DNA of 64,000 bases from Streptomyces maremycinicus (GTDB taxonomy: Bacteria; Actinomycetota; Actinomycetes; Streptomycetales; Streptomycetaceae). How positions within the stretch are numbered: the first letter of the stretch is position 1; the number at the start of each line of letters is the position of its first letter. Made by a program: the position numbers and the translations under genes. Location of the stretch: assembly GCF_001184025.1 (NCBI RefSeq), contig NZ_BBYG01000019.1, forward strand, positions 248,001 through 312,000, written 5' to 3'. Positions 26,232 through 35,240 of the stretch are shown here, piece by piece. A model generated the notes under the pieces. That model worked only from the letters and a program-made list of their open reading frames with translations. It was not told the DNA's origin and did not search any database.

Positions 26232-27536
26232 ATGCTGGACATCGCCGAGGAGCTCAACCGGTGGGTCGAGCAGGGCCGTGACTTCGCCGTGGCCACCGTG
26301 GTGGCCGTCGGCGGCAGCGCGCCCCGCATGCCCGGCGCCGCCCTGGCGGTGGACGCCGACGGCACGGCGATCGGCTCGGTCTCCGGTGGTTGCGTGGAGG
26401 GCGCGGTGTACGAGCTGTGCCGGCAGGCGCTGGAGGACGGGGAATCCGTCCTGGAACGCTTCGGGTACAGCGACGACGACGCCTTCGCCGTGGGGCTCAC
26501 CTGCGGCGGGGTCATCGACATCCTCGTCACGCCGGTGCGGGTCGGCGACCGGGTCCGCCCGGTGATCGCGGCCGCTCTGGCGGCGGCCGCCGCAGGCGGG
26601 ACCACGGCACTGGCGCGGATCGTGACCGGCCCGGCCGAACTCGTCGGCCGGGCACTGGTCGTCCGCCGCCGGGGGAGCGACGCGAACGGCTCCGGTACGA
26701 GCACGCCTCACGACAGCGGTTCCCGCGGCGGCGGCTCTCGCGACACCGGCTCGCGCGGGAACAGCTCTCGCGACACCGGTTCGCGCGGCGGCCCCGCTCA
26801 CGGCGGCGACCACCACGATGGGGGCTTCGGCGCTCACCCCGAGCTGGACCGCACGGTCGCGGCCGAGGCCGGCGCCTTTCTCGACGCCGGTCGCACCGGC
26901 ACCCTGGAGATCGGTGAGCGGGGCTCGCGCTGCGGGGCGCCGCTCACGGTCCTGGTCGAGTCGTCCGTCCCGCCGCCCCGGATGATCGTGTTCGGCGCGA
27001 TCGACTTCGCGTCGGCGCTGGTGCGGGTCGGCAAGTTCCTGAACTACCGCGTGACGGTGTGCGACGCGCGTCCCGTCTTCGCGACCGCGGCCCGCTTCCC
27101 GGAGGCCGACGAGATCGTCGTCGAGTGGCCGCACCGGTACCTGGAGCGTACGGAGGTCGACGCGCGGACCGTGCTGTGCGTGCTCACCCACGACGCCAAG
27201 TTCGACGTCCCCCTGCTCCAGCGGGCGTTGCGGCTCCCGGTCGCCTACGTCGGGGCGATGGGCTCCCGCCGCACCCACCTCGACCGCAACGCCCGGCTGC
27301 GGGAAGTGGGCGTGACCGAGCTGGAGTTGGCGCGCCTGCGGTCTCCCATCGGCCTGGATCTGGGCGCCCGTACGCCGGAGGAGACGGCGCTGTCGATCGC
27401 CGCCGAGATCGTGGCCGAGCGGCGCGGCGGCAGCGGGGTCTCACTCACCGGCGCGCACACGCCCATCCATCACGACCGGCACGACCCCCACGACACGGCC
27501 TCGACGCCCGCGCGCCGGATCGGCTCCGTGGCCTGA
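26232..27536 (+). CDS. xdhC: XdhC/CoxI-family molybdoenzyme maturation protein
   Basis: 434 residues. The N-terminal XdhC_CoxI domain (VATVVAVGGSAPRMPGA, GSVSGGCVEGAV, LTCGGVIDIL) and the C-terminal Rossmann XdhC_C domain (AYVGAMGSRRTH, LDLGARTPEETALSIAAEI) are intact. The family binds and sulfurates molybdenum cofactor before insertion into xanthine dehydrogenase. An unusual Gly/Ser/Arg/Asp-rich insert (about residues 155-200; bases 26690-26830) with repeated SRDTGSRG sits between the two domains. Start 84 bases after the permease, AGGAGACCGAGAG preceding. The insert may be a strain-specific linker. Confidence 0.9.
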   Translation: MLDIAEELNRWVEQGRDFAVATVVAVGGSAPRMPGAALAVDADGTAIGSVSGGCVEGAVYELCRQALEDGESVLERFGYSDDDAFAVGLTCGGVIDILVTPVRVGDRVRPVIAAALAAAAAGGTTALARIVTGPAELVGRALVVRRRGSDANGSGTSTPHDSGSRGGGSRDTGSRGNSSRDTGSRGGPAHGGDHHDGGFGAHPELDRTVAAEAGAFLDAGRTGTLEIGERGSRCGAPLTVLVESSVPPPRMIVFGAIDFASALVRVGKFLNYRVTVCDARPVFATAARFPEADEIVVEWPHRYLERTEVDARTVLCVLTHDAKFDVPLLQRALRLPVAYVGAMGSRRTHLDRNARLREVGVTELELARLRSPIGLDLGARTPEETALSIAAEIVAERRGGSGVSLTGAHTPIHHDRHDPHDTASTPARRIGSVA

Positions 27537-27670
27537 CTCGCCGCGTCCGCACGGCCGATCGGTCCGGCCGGGTGAGCCCGCCCGCCGTCACGTCCACGGC
27601 TGACCCGGCCGACCCGATCCCCGGCCTGCGGACGCGGCTCTCGTCCGGTCCTCGCCCGCGTCTCGCCCGG

Positions 27671-28111
27671 TCATCGGCCGCGGAGGAGCCGGTTGGCCGC
27701 GCGACCGAACACCGAGCGGGCCGAGGCGGCGAGGAGCGGGTCGAACGCGGAGGGGAGGAGACGCACCCGCAGCTCCTCCCGCCAGAGCACCCGGGCCCGG
27801 CCGCCCGGTCCCGGCCGTACCTCGATCTCGGCCCAGCCCAGGACGACCCGGCCGCGTTTCTCCAGTCGGCACCGGCCCGGCCCCTCGTCGGACGGCGGCT
27901 GCCATACGGTCACCTCCATCCGGTCGCCGAAGGCGAACGGGCCGAGACCCGAACGCGCCACGAAGACCGTGCCCTCCCGGTTCGGCCCGGGAGTGAGCAC
28001 GTCGACGCGGGTGAGCGGTACCACGTCGCCGTGCCGGGACCACTCCGTCAGGCGGCGCCAGGCTTCGTCGAGGGAGAGCGGCACCGTGCGTTCGAGCTGG
28101 AAGAAGGCCAC
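27671..28111 (-). CDS. SRPBCC (START/Bet v1-like) family protein
   Basis: 146 residues with the beginning AFFQLERTVPLSLDEAWRRLTEW and end LLAASARSVFGRAANRLLRG typical of short Streptomyces SRPBCC proteins of unknown function. They form a hydrophobic cavity and may bind lipids or polyketides. GTG 28111 is chosen because the homology begins there; the ribosome-binding site is weak. It lies 89 bases downstream of the deacetylase gene, same strand. No catalytic residue is evident. Confidence 0.78.
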   Translation of the reverse strand: MAFFQLERTVPLSLDEAWRRLTEWSRHGDVVPLTRVDVLTPGPNREGTVFVARSGLGPFAFGDRMEVTVWQPPSDEGPGRCRLEKRGRVVLGWAEIEVRPGPGGRARVLWREELRVRLLPSAFDPLLAASARSVFGRAANRLLRGR

Positions 28112-28200
28112 GCGTCGATCGTAAGGAGTCGGGGCCGTCCGACGGCGGACGACCCTCCGTCTCACAGGTCCGGACGCGCCTTCGCGAGGCGGTGGCCCGG

Positions 28201-28989
28201 TCAGCGGTAGACGTGCCCGGGCTGCGCGGTGCCCGGCGCGAGCAGTTGGGGGACCTTCACGAACACGTAGCCGCGCTCCTTCAGCGCGTCGATGATCCCC
28301 GGTACGGCCGGCACGGTCCCGTCGTAGATGTCGTGCAGCAGGATGATGCCGTCCCGTTCGGCCTGGGCGAGGACGCGGCGTCGGATGAGTGCGGGGTCGG
28401 TCGTCGTGTAGTCCTTGGCGGTCACCGTCCACAGCACCTCGGCCAGGCCCAGTTCGCGGCAGATCTCGTGCACCGTCTCGTCGGTGCGGCCCTGCGGCGG
28501 CCGCATCAGGGTGGGGCGCCGGCCGGTAAGGCGCTCTATCTCGTCGTTGGGGCGCCGGAGTTCCTCGCGTATCTCCTCCGGGGTGATCCGGGTGAGGATC
28601 TTGTGGTCCCAGGTGTGACTGGCCACCTCGTGTCCCTCGGCGGCCATGCGTCGGACGAGGTCCGGGTACTTCTCGATGTGCCGCTCGCCCAGCAGGAAGA
28701 AGGTCGCCGGGACCTGTCTCTCCTCGAGGATGTCGAGCAGACGGGCCGAGTTCTCGCTCGGGCCTGCGTCGAAGGTGAGGGCGATGCACTTCGCCTCGCG
28801 GCAGTCGACGGGGCCGAAGCGGGCGGCCTGGGTGGTGGCGGCGGGCCGGCCGCGGGCGGTGCTCGGGTGGGTGATGTCGGAGCCGCCGCAGCCGGTCAGG
28901 GTGACCGCCAGGCAGGCGGCCGCCGCCGAGAGGGCGACGGCCCGCAACCTGGCCCCCGTTTTCTTCGTCTTCCTGGTCGGAGAAGGCAT
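28201..28989 (-). CDS. Polysaccharide deacetylase lipoprotein (NodB-type, CE4)
   Basis: 262 residues. Signal peptide with Arg/Lys-rich n-region and lipobox LTGC predicts an outer-membrane-leaflet-free, plasma-membrane-anchored lipoprotein. The NodB domain has TFDAGPSE (catalytic Asp with the metal Asp), HTWDHK (H-x3-H metal ligands), RPPQGRTD and the C-terminal LHDIYDGT. It probably deacetylates peptidoglycan or another surface glycan. A 34-base palindrome begins 6 bases before the ATG, and TATAGT lies 6 bases before it, so the message may be leaderless and directly repressible. An upstream ATG inside the palindrome (29004) is less likely. Confidence 0.88.
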   Translation of the reverse strand: MPSPTRKTKKTGARLRAVALSAAAACLAVTLTGCGGSDITHPSTARGRPAATTQAARFGPVDCREAKCIALTFDAGPSENSARLLDILEERQVPATFFLLGERHIEKYPDLVRRMAAEGHEVASHTWDHKILTRITPEEIREELRRPNDEIERLTGRRPTLMRPPQGRTDETVHEICRELGLAEVLWTVTAKDYTTTDPALIRRRVLAQAERDGIILLHDIYDGTVPAVPGIIDALKERGYVFVKVPQLLAPGTAQPGHVYR

Positions 28990-28995
28990 GCCGCG

Positions 28996-29029
28996 ACTAT
29001 ACATAGAGCGTATACACGCTATGTATAGT
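28996..29029 (-). promoter_or_regulatory. Operator-like palindrome over the deacetylase promoter
   Basis: Perfect 11-base arms ACTATACATAG (28996-29006) and CTATGTATAGT (29019-29029) around a 12-base centre containing GTATAC. It is strikingly AT-rich for this genome and covers the likely -10 element of the deacetylase gene. The symmetry suits a dimeric repressor such as a GntR, PadR or TetR protein. Confidence 0.8.
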
Positions 29030-29085
29030 CTAGGCCGTCATGTGCTCCTCGGACCTGACCGGGTCTCAACGGCCCGGAGCGGGCC

Positions 29086-30534
29086 TCATCGGGCGTAGAA
29101 CGTCGCGTCTCCCTTGTCCGTGGCCGTGCTCAACGTCTGCACGTACAGCACGTAGTTGTAGTGGCGGACATAACGTCCGGCGTAGTTGTACGACTCGTAC
29201 GAGACGCCCGCGGAGTCGGCGAGACCGGCCCGCTGGTGGAAACTCGCGTCGGAGGCGAACGCCGCCGAGCCGTCGCTCTTCTCCAGCCACACCTCGAAGT
29301 TCTTGTGCCGCAGGTAGTAGCCCGGGAAGTCGGCCGACTCCAGCGAGACCGTGCCGTTGCCCGCGAGACCGGTGACCACCCGGAACTGCGAGTCGGCGAG
29401 CGGGCTCACCCCGGCATCGACGCGGGCGCGGTACTCCCAGTGCCGGATGAACCGGTCCGCGTAGTTGTAGGAGGAGAAGCGCTTCGGGGTGACCCCGTCG
29501 GCCACCGGGATGCCGAAGTCGGGGGTGCCGTCGGCCTTCCAGTACACCTTCTGGACGCGGGTGCGGCGGTTGGGGTCGTTCAGCGGGTCGCCGGTGATGT
29601 CCTTGTAGCCGCGGTCGTGGTAGACGAGGATGTCGGACTTGCCGTCCTCGGAGACCGTGAACGAGTTGTGGCCCGGGCCGTACTGCGAGGTCGAGGCGTT
29701 CGAGGCGAAGACGGGCTGCGTCCCCTTCGTCCAGGACGCCGGGTCGGTCAGGTCCGCCGTCGCGGAGGCGGTCAGCATGCCCAGGCAGTAGTTGGCGTCG
29801 GTCGCGCTCGCCGAGTAGGTCATGAAGACCTTGCCGCCGTGCTGGATCAGCGCGGGACCCTCGTTGACCTTGTAGCCGACGGTCTCCCAGGAGAGCGTCG
29901 GCTGCGAGATCTCCGCCGGGGTCCCCGAGATCGTCCAGGGATTGGCCATCCTGGCGATGAACAGGCTGGTGTTGTTGTTCTCGGACGGGTTGCGCTGCGC
30001 CCAGGCGAGATAGCGGACGCCGTTCACGACGAAGGTCGTGGAGTCGAGCGAGAAGCTCTCCCAGGTGGTCTTGATCTGGCCCTTCTCGGCCCAGGCCGCG
30101 GTGAGCGGGTTGGCGCCGGTGCCTTCGAGGACGTACATCCGGATCGCCCAGACGTCACTGGTGGACCCGGCCGCGAAGTACACGTACCACCTGCCGTCGA
30201 TGAAGTGGATCTCCGGCGCCCAGATGTGGGCGCCCATGACCCCGCTGCTGTGCTTGGTCCAGATGGTGACCTCCTGGGCCGTCGAAAGCCCTTGGAGGGT
30301 CGTCGCCCGGCGCAGCACGATGCGGTCGTACTCGGGGACCGTGGCGGTGAAGTAGTAGTAGCCGTCGGTGTGCTTGTGGATGTGCGGATCGGCGCGCTGC
30401 GCCGCGATCGGGTTGGTGTACGTCACCGCGGGGGAGTCGGGCACGGCGGCCCGGGCGGGCGCGCCCAGGCCGGCGAGGACGGCCGCGAGGGCGACGAGGC
30501 CGGCCAGGACCAGCCGAACGGCGTTGCTTCTCAA
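29086..30534 (-). CDS. Secreted GH43 arabinofuranosidase with CBM42 (AbfB) domain
   Basis: 482 residues with a Sec signal peptide (cleavage near APARA-A, about residue 30). The GH43 five-bladed propeller spans about 35-335: general base Asp49 in QRADPHI, Asp in SLDSTTF and catalytic Glu in KVNEGPAL. The C-terminal 140 residues are a CBM42 beta-trefoil with repeats SSYNYADRFIRHWEYRA, SADFPGYYLRHKNFEVW and ESYNYAGRYVRHYNYVLYV. This matches streptomycete exo-arabinofuranosidases that trim arabinan or arabinoxylan. No sugar transporter is adjacent. A candidate operator lies 137 bases upstream. Confidence 0.92.
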   Translation of the reverse strand: MRSNAVRLVLAGLVALAAVLAGLGAPARAAVPDSPAVTYTNPIAAQRADPHIHKHTDGYYYFTATVPEYDRIVLRRATTLQGLSTAQEVTIWTKHSSGVMGAHIWAPEIHFIDGRWYVYFAAGSTSDVWAIRMYVLEGTGANPLTAAWAEKGQIKTTWESFSLDSTTFVVNGVRYLAWAQRNPSENNNTSLFIARMANPWTISGTPAEISQPTLSWETVGYKVNEGPALIQHGGKVFMTYSASATDANYCLGMLTASATADLTDPASWTKGTQPVFASNASTSQYGPGHNSFTVSEDGKSDILVYHDRGYKDITGDPLNDPNRRTRVQKVYWKADGTPDFGIPVADGVTPKRFSSYNYADRFIRHWEYRARVDAGVSPLADSQFRVVTGLAGNGTVSLESADFPGYYLRHKNFEVWLEKSDGSAAFASDASFHQRAGLADSAGVSYESYNYAGRYVRHYNYVLYVQTLSTATDKGDATFYAR

Positions 30535-30670
30535 AGGACTTCTCCAGACGGGGGGAGCGAGGAGGGAAGCGGGGAGGAGCTAGAAGCCGGCGCGCAGACG
30601 AGCAGGGGTCTGCGGCGGTCGTTCCGGGGCATACGGGACCGTCCCTTGTCCGTGAACTGCCTGTCCGGTA

Positions 30671-30689
30671 TTTCGAACGTAGTTCGTAA
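30671..30689. promoter_or_regulatory. Palindrome upstream of the arabinofuranosidase
   Basis: TTTCGAACGTAGTTCGTAA: arms CGAAC/GTTCG with a 3-base centre, extended by two further pairs. It lies in the only AT-richer part (30655-30710) of the 416-base gap 30535-30950, which otherwise holds AGCCCCGGC repeats (about 30737-30766) and the katG terminator. Candidate sugar-responsive operator. Confidence 0.6.
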
Positions 30690-30857
30690 CTTCGGCCAGA
30701 AGATAGGGGGCCTGCATGTCCTCGTCAATGGTTTCGGCAGCCCCGGCAGCCCCGGCAGCCCCGGGAGCCCGGCGCCGCAACAGCCGTCACGGCGCGGCCG
30801 GTTCACGGTCGGCCGGGGGCCTGTTCGCGGCGGGGAGCGCGCCGGGGAACGCGCAGA

Positions 30858-30896
30858 GGCGCCCCGCCCGGTCGCTGTGGGACCGGGCGGGGCGCC
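30858..30896 (-). terminator. katG terminator, perfect 16-base stem
   Basis: Arms 30858-30873 and 30881-30896 with a 7-base loop, 55 bases past the katG stop on the minus strand. Confidence 0.85.
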
Positions 30897-30950
30897 CTGG
30901 ACGTGCTGCTGTCGTGCCGTCCGCGGTCTCTCCTGACGGAGAGTCCGGGA

Positions 30951-33170
30951 TCAGACCAGGTCGAACCGGTCGAGGTTCGAGACCTTGACCCACGCGGCGA
31001 CGAAGTCGTTCACGAACTTCGCCTTCGCGTCGTCGCTCGCGTAGACCTCGGCGAGCGCGCGCAGCTCGGAGTTGGACCCGAAGACCAGGTCGGCGCGGGT
31101 GCCGGTCCACTTGACCTCGCCCGTGGCGGCGTCGCGGCCCTCGAACAGGGTCTGGTCCGAGGACGTGGACGACCAGGTCGTGCCCAGGTCGAGCAGGTTG
31201 ACGAAGAAGTCGTTCGTCAGCGTGCCCGGGGTGTCGGTGAAGACACCGTGCGAGGACTGGCCGTGGTTGGCGCCCAGCACACGCAGGCCGCCGACCAGGA
31301 CGGTCAGCTCGGGGGCGCTCAGGGTCAGCAGGTTCGCCCGGTCGAGCAGCAGGAACTCGGCCGGCAGGCGGTTGCCCTTGCCGAGGTAGTTGCGGAACCC
31401 GTCGGCGGTCGGCTCGAGCGCGGCGAACGACTCGACGTCCGTCTGCTCCTGGGTGGCGTCCACGCGGCCCGGCGTGAAGGGGACCTCCACGGCGTGACCG
31501 GCGTCCTTGGCGGCCTTCTCCACGGCGGCGGCGCCACCGAGGACGATCAGGTCGGCGAGGGAGACCTTCTTCGCGCCGGAGTTGAACTCCTGCTGGATGC
31601 CCTCGAGGACGCGCAGCACCTGGGCCAGCTCGTCCGGGTTGTTGACCTCCCAGCCGCGCTGCGGCTCGAGGCGGATGCGGGCACCGTTGGCGCCGCCGCG
31701 CTTGTCGCTGCCGCGGTGGGTGGAGGCCGACGCCCAGGCGGTGGACACCAGCTGCGAGACGCTCAGCCCCGAGTCGAGGACCTTGGCCTTGAGAGCCGCG
31801 ATGTCCTCGGCGCCGATGACCTCGCCCTCGGCCTGCGGCAGCGGGTCCTGCCACAGCAGGGTCTCGGCCGGGACCTCCGGGCCGAGGTACAGGGACTTCG
31901 GGCCCAGGTCGCGGTGGGTCAGCTTGTACCAGGCGCGGGCGAAGGCGTCCGCGAACTCGGCCGGGTTCTCGTGGAAGCGGCGCGAGATCTCACCGTAGAT
32001 CGGGTCGAAGCGCAGCGACAGGTCGGTGGTGAGCATCGTCGGGAGCTTCTTCCTCGACGCGTCGTGCGCGTCGGGGATGATCGCCTCGGCGTCCTTGGCC
32101 ACCCACTGCTTGGCGCCGGCGGGGGACTCCGTCAGCTCCCACTCGTGGCCGAAGAGGATGTCGAAGAAGTCGTTGCTCCACTGGGTGGGCTTGGAGGTCC
32201 AGGTGACCTCCAGACCGCTGGTGATGGCGTCGCCGCCCTTGCCGGTGCCGTAGGAGGACTTCCAGCCCAGGCCCTGCTGCTCGAGCGCGGCGGCCTCGGG
32301 GTCGTCGCCGACGTTGTCCGCCGGACCGGCGCCGTGGGTCTTGCCGAAGGTGTGACCACCCGCGATCAGGGCGACGGTCTCCTCGTCGTTCATCGCCATG
32401 CGGCGGAACGTCTCGCGGATGTCGCGGGCCGCGGCCAGCGGGTCCGGGTTGCCGTTGGGGCCCTCGGGGTTGACGTAGATGAGGCCCATCTGGACCGCGC
32501 CGAGCGGGTTCTCCAGCTCACGGTCGCCGGTGTAGCGCTGGTCGTCGAGCCAGGTGGTCTCGGGACCCCAGTACACGTCCTCGTCGGCCTCCCAGACGTC
32601 CGCGCGGCCGCCGCCGAAGCCGAAGGTCTCGAAGCCCATCGTCTCCAGCGCCACGTTGCCCGTGAGGATCATGAGGTCGGCCCAGGAGATCGACTGACCG
32701 TACTTCTTCTTGACCGGCCACAGCAGACGGCGGGCCTTGTCGAGGTTGGCGTTGTCCGGCCAGCTGTTCAGCGGCGCGAAGCGCTGCTGTCCGCGGCCAC
32801 CGCCGCCACGGCCGTCACTGATGCGGTAGGTGCCGGCGCTGTGCCAGGCCATGCGGATCATCAGCGGGCCGTAGTTGCCGAAGTCGGCGGGCCACCAGTC
32901 CTGCGAGGTGGTCAGCACCTCGGCGATGTCCTGCTTCACGGCCGCCAGGTCGAGGGCCTCGAACGCCGCGGCGTAGTCGAAGTCGGCGCCGAGCGGGTTC
33001 GCCACGACCGGGTCCTTGGCGAGGATCTTCAGGTTGAGGCGCTCCGGCCACCACTGGCGGTTGCCGCCGCCCTGGGTGGGGTGCGCCGCGCGGCCGCCGT
33101 GCGCGACCGGGCAGCCACCCGCCTCCGCCGCCTTCGAGTCGGTCACGATCGCATCATGGTTCTCGGTCAT
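30951..33170 (-). CDS. katG: Catalase-peroxidase
   Basis: 739-residue bifunctional haem enzyme that removes hydrogen peroxide. The distal site is Arg106, Trp109 and His110 in RMAWHSAGTYR; the Tyr of LIYVNPEGPNG and the Met of the MNDEETVALIAGGHTFGKTHG region supply the Met-Tyr-Trp adduct, with the proximal His in GGHTFGK. Length fits the two-domain family. It follows furA by 67 bases on the same strand, an arrangement conserved in streptomycetes (furA-catC/katG), so FurA represses it in the absence of peroxide. Start at MTENHDAIV, preceded by AGAAGGA. Confidence 0.96.
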   Translation of the reverse strand: MTENHDAIVTDSKAAEAGGCPVAHGGRAAHPTQGGGNRQWWPERLNLKILAKDPVVANPLGADFDYAAAFEALDLAAVKQDIAEVLTTSQDWWPADFGNYGPLMIRMAWHSAGTYRISDGRGGGGRGQQRFAPLNSWPDNANLDKARRLLWPVKKKYGQSISWADLMILTGNVALETMGFETFGFGGGRADVWEADEDVYWGPETTWLDDQRYTGDRELENPLGAVQMGLIYVNPEGPNGNPDPLAAARDIRETFRRMAMNDEETVALIAGGHTFGKTHGAGPADNVGDDPEAAALEQQGLGWKSSYGTGKGGDAITSGLEVTWTSKPTQWSNDFFDILFGHEWELTESPAGAKQWVAKDAEAIIPDAHDASRKKLPTMLTTDLSLRFDPIYGEISRRFHENPAEFADAFARAWYKLTHRDLGPKSLYLGPEVPAETLLWQDPLPQAEGEVIGAEDIAALKAKVLDSGLSVSQLVSTAWASASTHRGSDKRGGANGARIRLEPQRGWEVNNPDELAQVLRVLEGIQQEFNSGAKKVSLADLIVLGGAAAVEKAAKDAGHAVEVPFTPGRVDATQEQTDVESFAALEPTADGFRNYLGKGNRLPAEFLLLDRANLLTLSAPELTVLVGGLRVLGANHGQSSHGVFTDTPGTLTNDFFVNLLDLGTTWSSTSSDQTLFEGRDAATGEVKWTGTRADLVFGSNSELRALAEVYASDDAKAKFVNDFVAAWVKVSNLDRFDLV

Positions 33171-33237
33171 GGGGGAATCCTTCTGGACTGGTCGGATCAC
33201 ATGCTCACGTACCGCAGGCGTCGGGTCCTGCGGGCGC

Positions 33238-33675
33238 TCAGGTGCTGCGGGCGGTGGAACAGTCGGGGCACAGGCCCCAGTAGATGACCTCGGCCTCGTC
33301 TATGGCGAAGCCGCGGTCGTCGGAGGCGGTCAGACAGGGGGCGTGGCCGACGGCGCAGTCGACGTCGACGACCGCGCCGCAGGACCGGCAGACGAGGTGG
33401 TGGTGGTTGTCCCCCACGCGTCCCTCGAACCGGGCGGGGCTGCCCGGGGGCTCGATGCGGCGCACCAGTCCCGCGGTGGTCAGCGCGTGCAGGGCCTCGT
33501 ACACGGCCTGGAGCGAGATGTGGCCCACCCGGCCGCGTACCCCGGTGGCGATCGCCTCGACCCCGAGGTGGTCGCCCTCCCGGACGGTCTCCAGCAGCGC
33601 GACTCGGGCTGCCGTCACCCGCAGGCCGACACCGCGCAGCTCTTCGGCGGTGGTCGGTGTACGGGGTGCTGTCAT
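33238..33675 (-). CDS. furA: Fur-family redox-sensing repressor FurA
   Basis: 145 residues. The winged helix (LRVTAARVALLETV...ISLQAVYEALHALTTAGLVR) is followed by the dimerisation domain with HHHLVCRSCG and CPDC zinc ligands. Being immediately upstream of katG, it is the peroxide-sensing FurA/CatR type that autoregulates and represses katG, not the global iron regulator. AT-rich upstream sequence carries its probable operator. Confidence 0.94.
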   Translation of the reverse strand: MTAPRTPTTAEELRGVGLRVTAARVALLETVREGDHLGVEAIATGVRGRVGHISLQAVYEALHALTTAGLVRRIEPPGSPARFEGRVGDNHHHLVCRSCGAVVDVDCAVGHAPCLTASDDRGFAIDEAEVIYWGLCPDCSTARST

Positions 33676-33759
33676 GCCGTCGAACCTACTTCATAAACAC
33701 GAACGATTCAAGAAAACGAACTGTGCAAGTCTGAGCGACGCTCCGGGAAACGGCGCACG
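33676..33759 (-). promoter_or_regulatory. furA-katG promoter/operator region
   Basis: 84 bases, unusually AT-rich at 33686-33725 and containing GAACGATTC and AAAACGAAC elements. FurA proteins of Streptomyces bind such AT-rich sites just upstream of their own gene. Exact bounds cannot be set by eye. Confidence 0.6.
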
Positions 33760-35070
33760 TCAGAGAAACGAGGCGAGGCCTTCGAGGAGCCTGTCGACGT
33801 CCTCGGTGTCGTTGTAGGGCGCGAGTCCCACCCGTAGCGCGGGATCGTCGAGCTTCAGCGCGGTGAAGGCCTCGTACGCGTAGAACGAGCCGGCCGGGGC
33901 CACGACACCCCGGGCCGCGAGATGCGCCTGCGCGGCACGGGCGTCCCGGCCCTCGAAACTCATCAGGACGGTCGGCGTGCGCTCCTTCGCCCGTGAGTGG
34001 ACGGTGACGGCGTCGCCCAGTGCCCGCAGCCCCTCCTCCACCCGGGCGCGCACCGCGTTCTCGTGCTCGTGCAGGGACCGCAGCGACCGCGCCAACCGCT
34101 CCCGGCGGGACACCGCCGCCCCCGGCGCGTCCCCGGGCACCCCCGGCCCGGCAGGACCGGCAGGACCGGCAGGACCGGCAGGACCGGCAGGACCGGCAGG
34201 CCCGGCAGGCCCGGCGGGACCGGCGGGACCGGCCGGATCGAGCGCGGCCAGGAAGTCCACGGCCGCGGTGGCACCCGCCAGGATCTCGTAGGGCAGGGTC
34301 CCGAACTCGAAGCGCTCCGGGACGGTGTCCGGCGACGGCAGCAGCTTGTCCGGTACGAGCGCCCCGAGGACGTCGGGCAGGCCGGCGAGCACCCCGCAGT
34401 GCGGACCGAGGAACTTGTACGGCGAGCAGACGAACAGGTCGGCGCCCAGCGCGGGCACGTCCACCAGGTGATGGGCGGCGTAGTGCACCCCGTCCACGAA
34501 CACCAGGGCGCCCGCCTCGTGGGCCCGGTCGGCGATCCGGCGCACCGGCGGCCTGGTGCCCAGCACGTTCGAGGCCGCCGTCACCGCGACCAGCCGGGTC
34601 CGGGACGACAGCGCCCGCTCGTAGGAACCGAGGTCGAGTTCCGTGCTCGCGCCGTCGATCTCGATCCAGCGGACGACGGCCCCGGCCCGCTCGGCGGCCT
34701 GGACCCAGGGCCGCACATTGGCGTCGTGGTCGAGCCGGCTGAGGACGATCTCGTCGCCGGGCCGCCACTCCCTGGCCAGGGTCCGGGAGAAGTCGTACGT
34801 GAGCTGGGTGGCGCTGCGCCCGTGCACCACGCCCGTCTCCGGCACGCCCAGCAGGTCGGCGTAGGCGGCCCGGAAGCCGGCGACGGCCGCTTCGGCGTTG
34901 CGTTCGGACGCGCTGACCAGCCCCCGGTTGGACAGCGGACCGGTCATCGTCCTGGTGACGGCCTCGGCGACGGGGGTGGGGGTCTGTGTCCCGCCCGGCC
35001 CGTCGAAGAAGGCGAGACCGTGGCTGAGGGACGGGAAGTGGGCCCGGAGGGCGGCGACATCGATGGCCAT
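33760..35070 (-). CDS. Cysteine-desulfurase-like class V aminotransferase with collagen-like insert
   Basis: 436-residue PLP enzyme. Family motifs include FDGPGGTQTP near the start, SRLDHDANVRPW, VFVDGVHYAAHH and the PLP-Lys in CSPYKFLGPHCG. It resembles the SufS/CsdA-like 'TIGR01976' group, whose substrate is unclear; no iron-sulfur scaffold genes are nearby. After DFLAALD an insert of nine PAG/AGP-type triplets (bases 34149-34229), collagen-like, precedes GVPGDAPG and the C-terminal domain (RTPTVLMSFEGRDA). Start at MAIDVAALRA; an upstream Met at 35190 has no family similarity. Sits next to katG, and oxidative stress may be relevant, but that is only context. Confidence 0.85.
   Translation of the reverse strand: MAIDVAALRAHFPSLSHGLAFFDGPGGTQTPTPVAEAVTRTMTGPLSNRGLVSASERNAEAAVAGFRAAYADLLGVPETGVVHGRSATQLTYDFSRTLAREWRPGDEIVLSRLDHDANVRPWVQAAERAGAVVRWIEIDGASTELDLGSYERALSSRTRLVAVTAASNVLGTRPPVRRIADRAHEAGALVFVDGVHYAAHHLVDVPALGADLFVCSPYKFLGPHCGVLAGLPDVLGALVPDKLLPSPDTVPERFEFGTLPYEILAGATAAVDFLAALDPAGPAGPAGPAGPAGPAGPAGPAGPAGPAGPGVPGDAPGAAVSRRERLARSLRSLHEHENAVRARVEEGLRALGDAVTVHSRAKERTPTVLMSFEGRDARAAQAHLAARGVVAPAGSFYAYEAFTALKLDDPALRVGLAPYNDTEDVDRLLEGLASFL
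34149..34229 (-). repeat. 9-base tandem repeat, nine copies, coding for Gly-Pro-Ala
   Basis: Units of CGGCAGGAC with a few late variants (CGGCAGGCC, CGGCGGGAC). In frame within the PLP enzyme gene, giving a collagen-like Gly-x-y run. Confidence 0.95.
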
Positions 35071-35240
35071 GGCCCCGACTCTGGCACCCGGGGCCGGGTC
35101 CCACCAGGGAGCCACGAGGTCCGCGGCCCGTTCGGTCCGCCGTGTCGGGAGGGGCTCGGTACCGAGGTCGGCCCTTCGGTGCCGGGACATCGTGCCCGAC
35201 GCGACGAATTACGCGACGAATGCCGGACAGAGGACTACGA

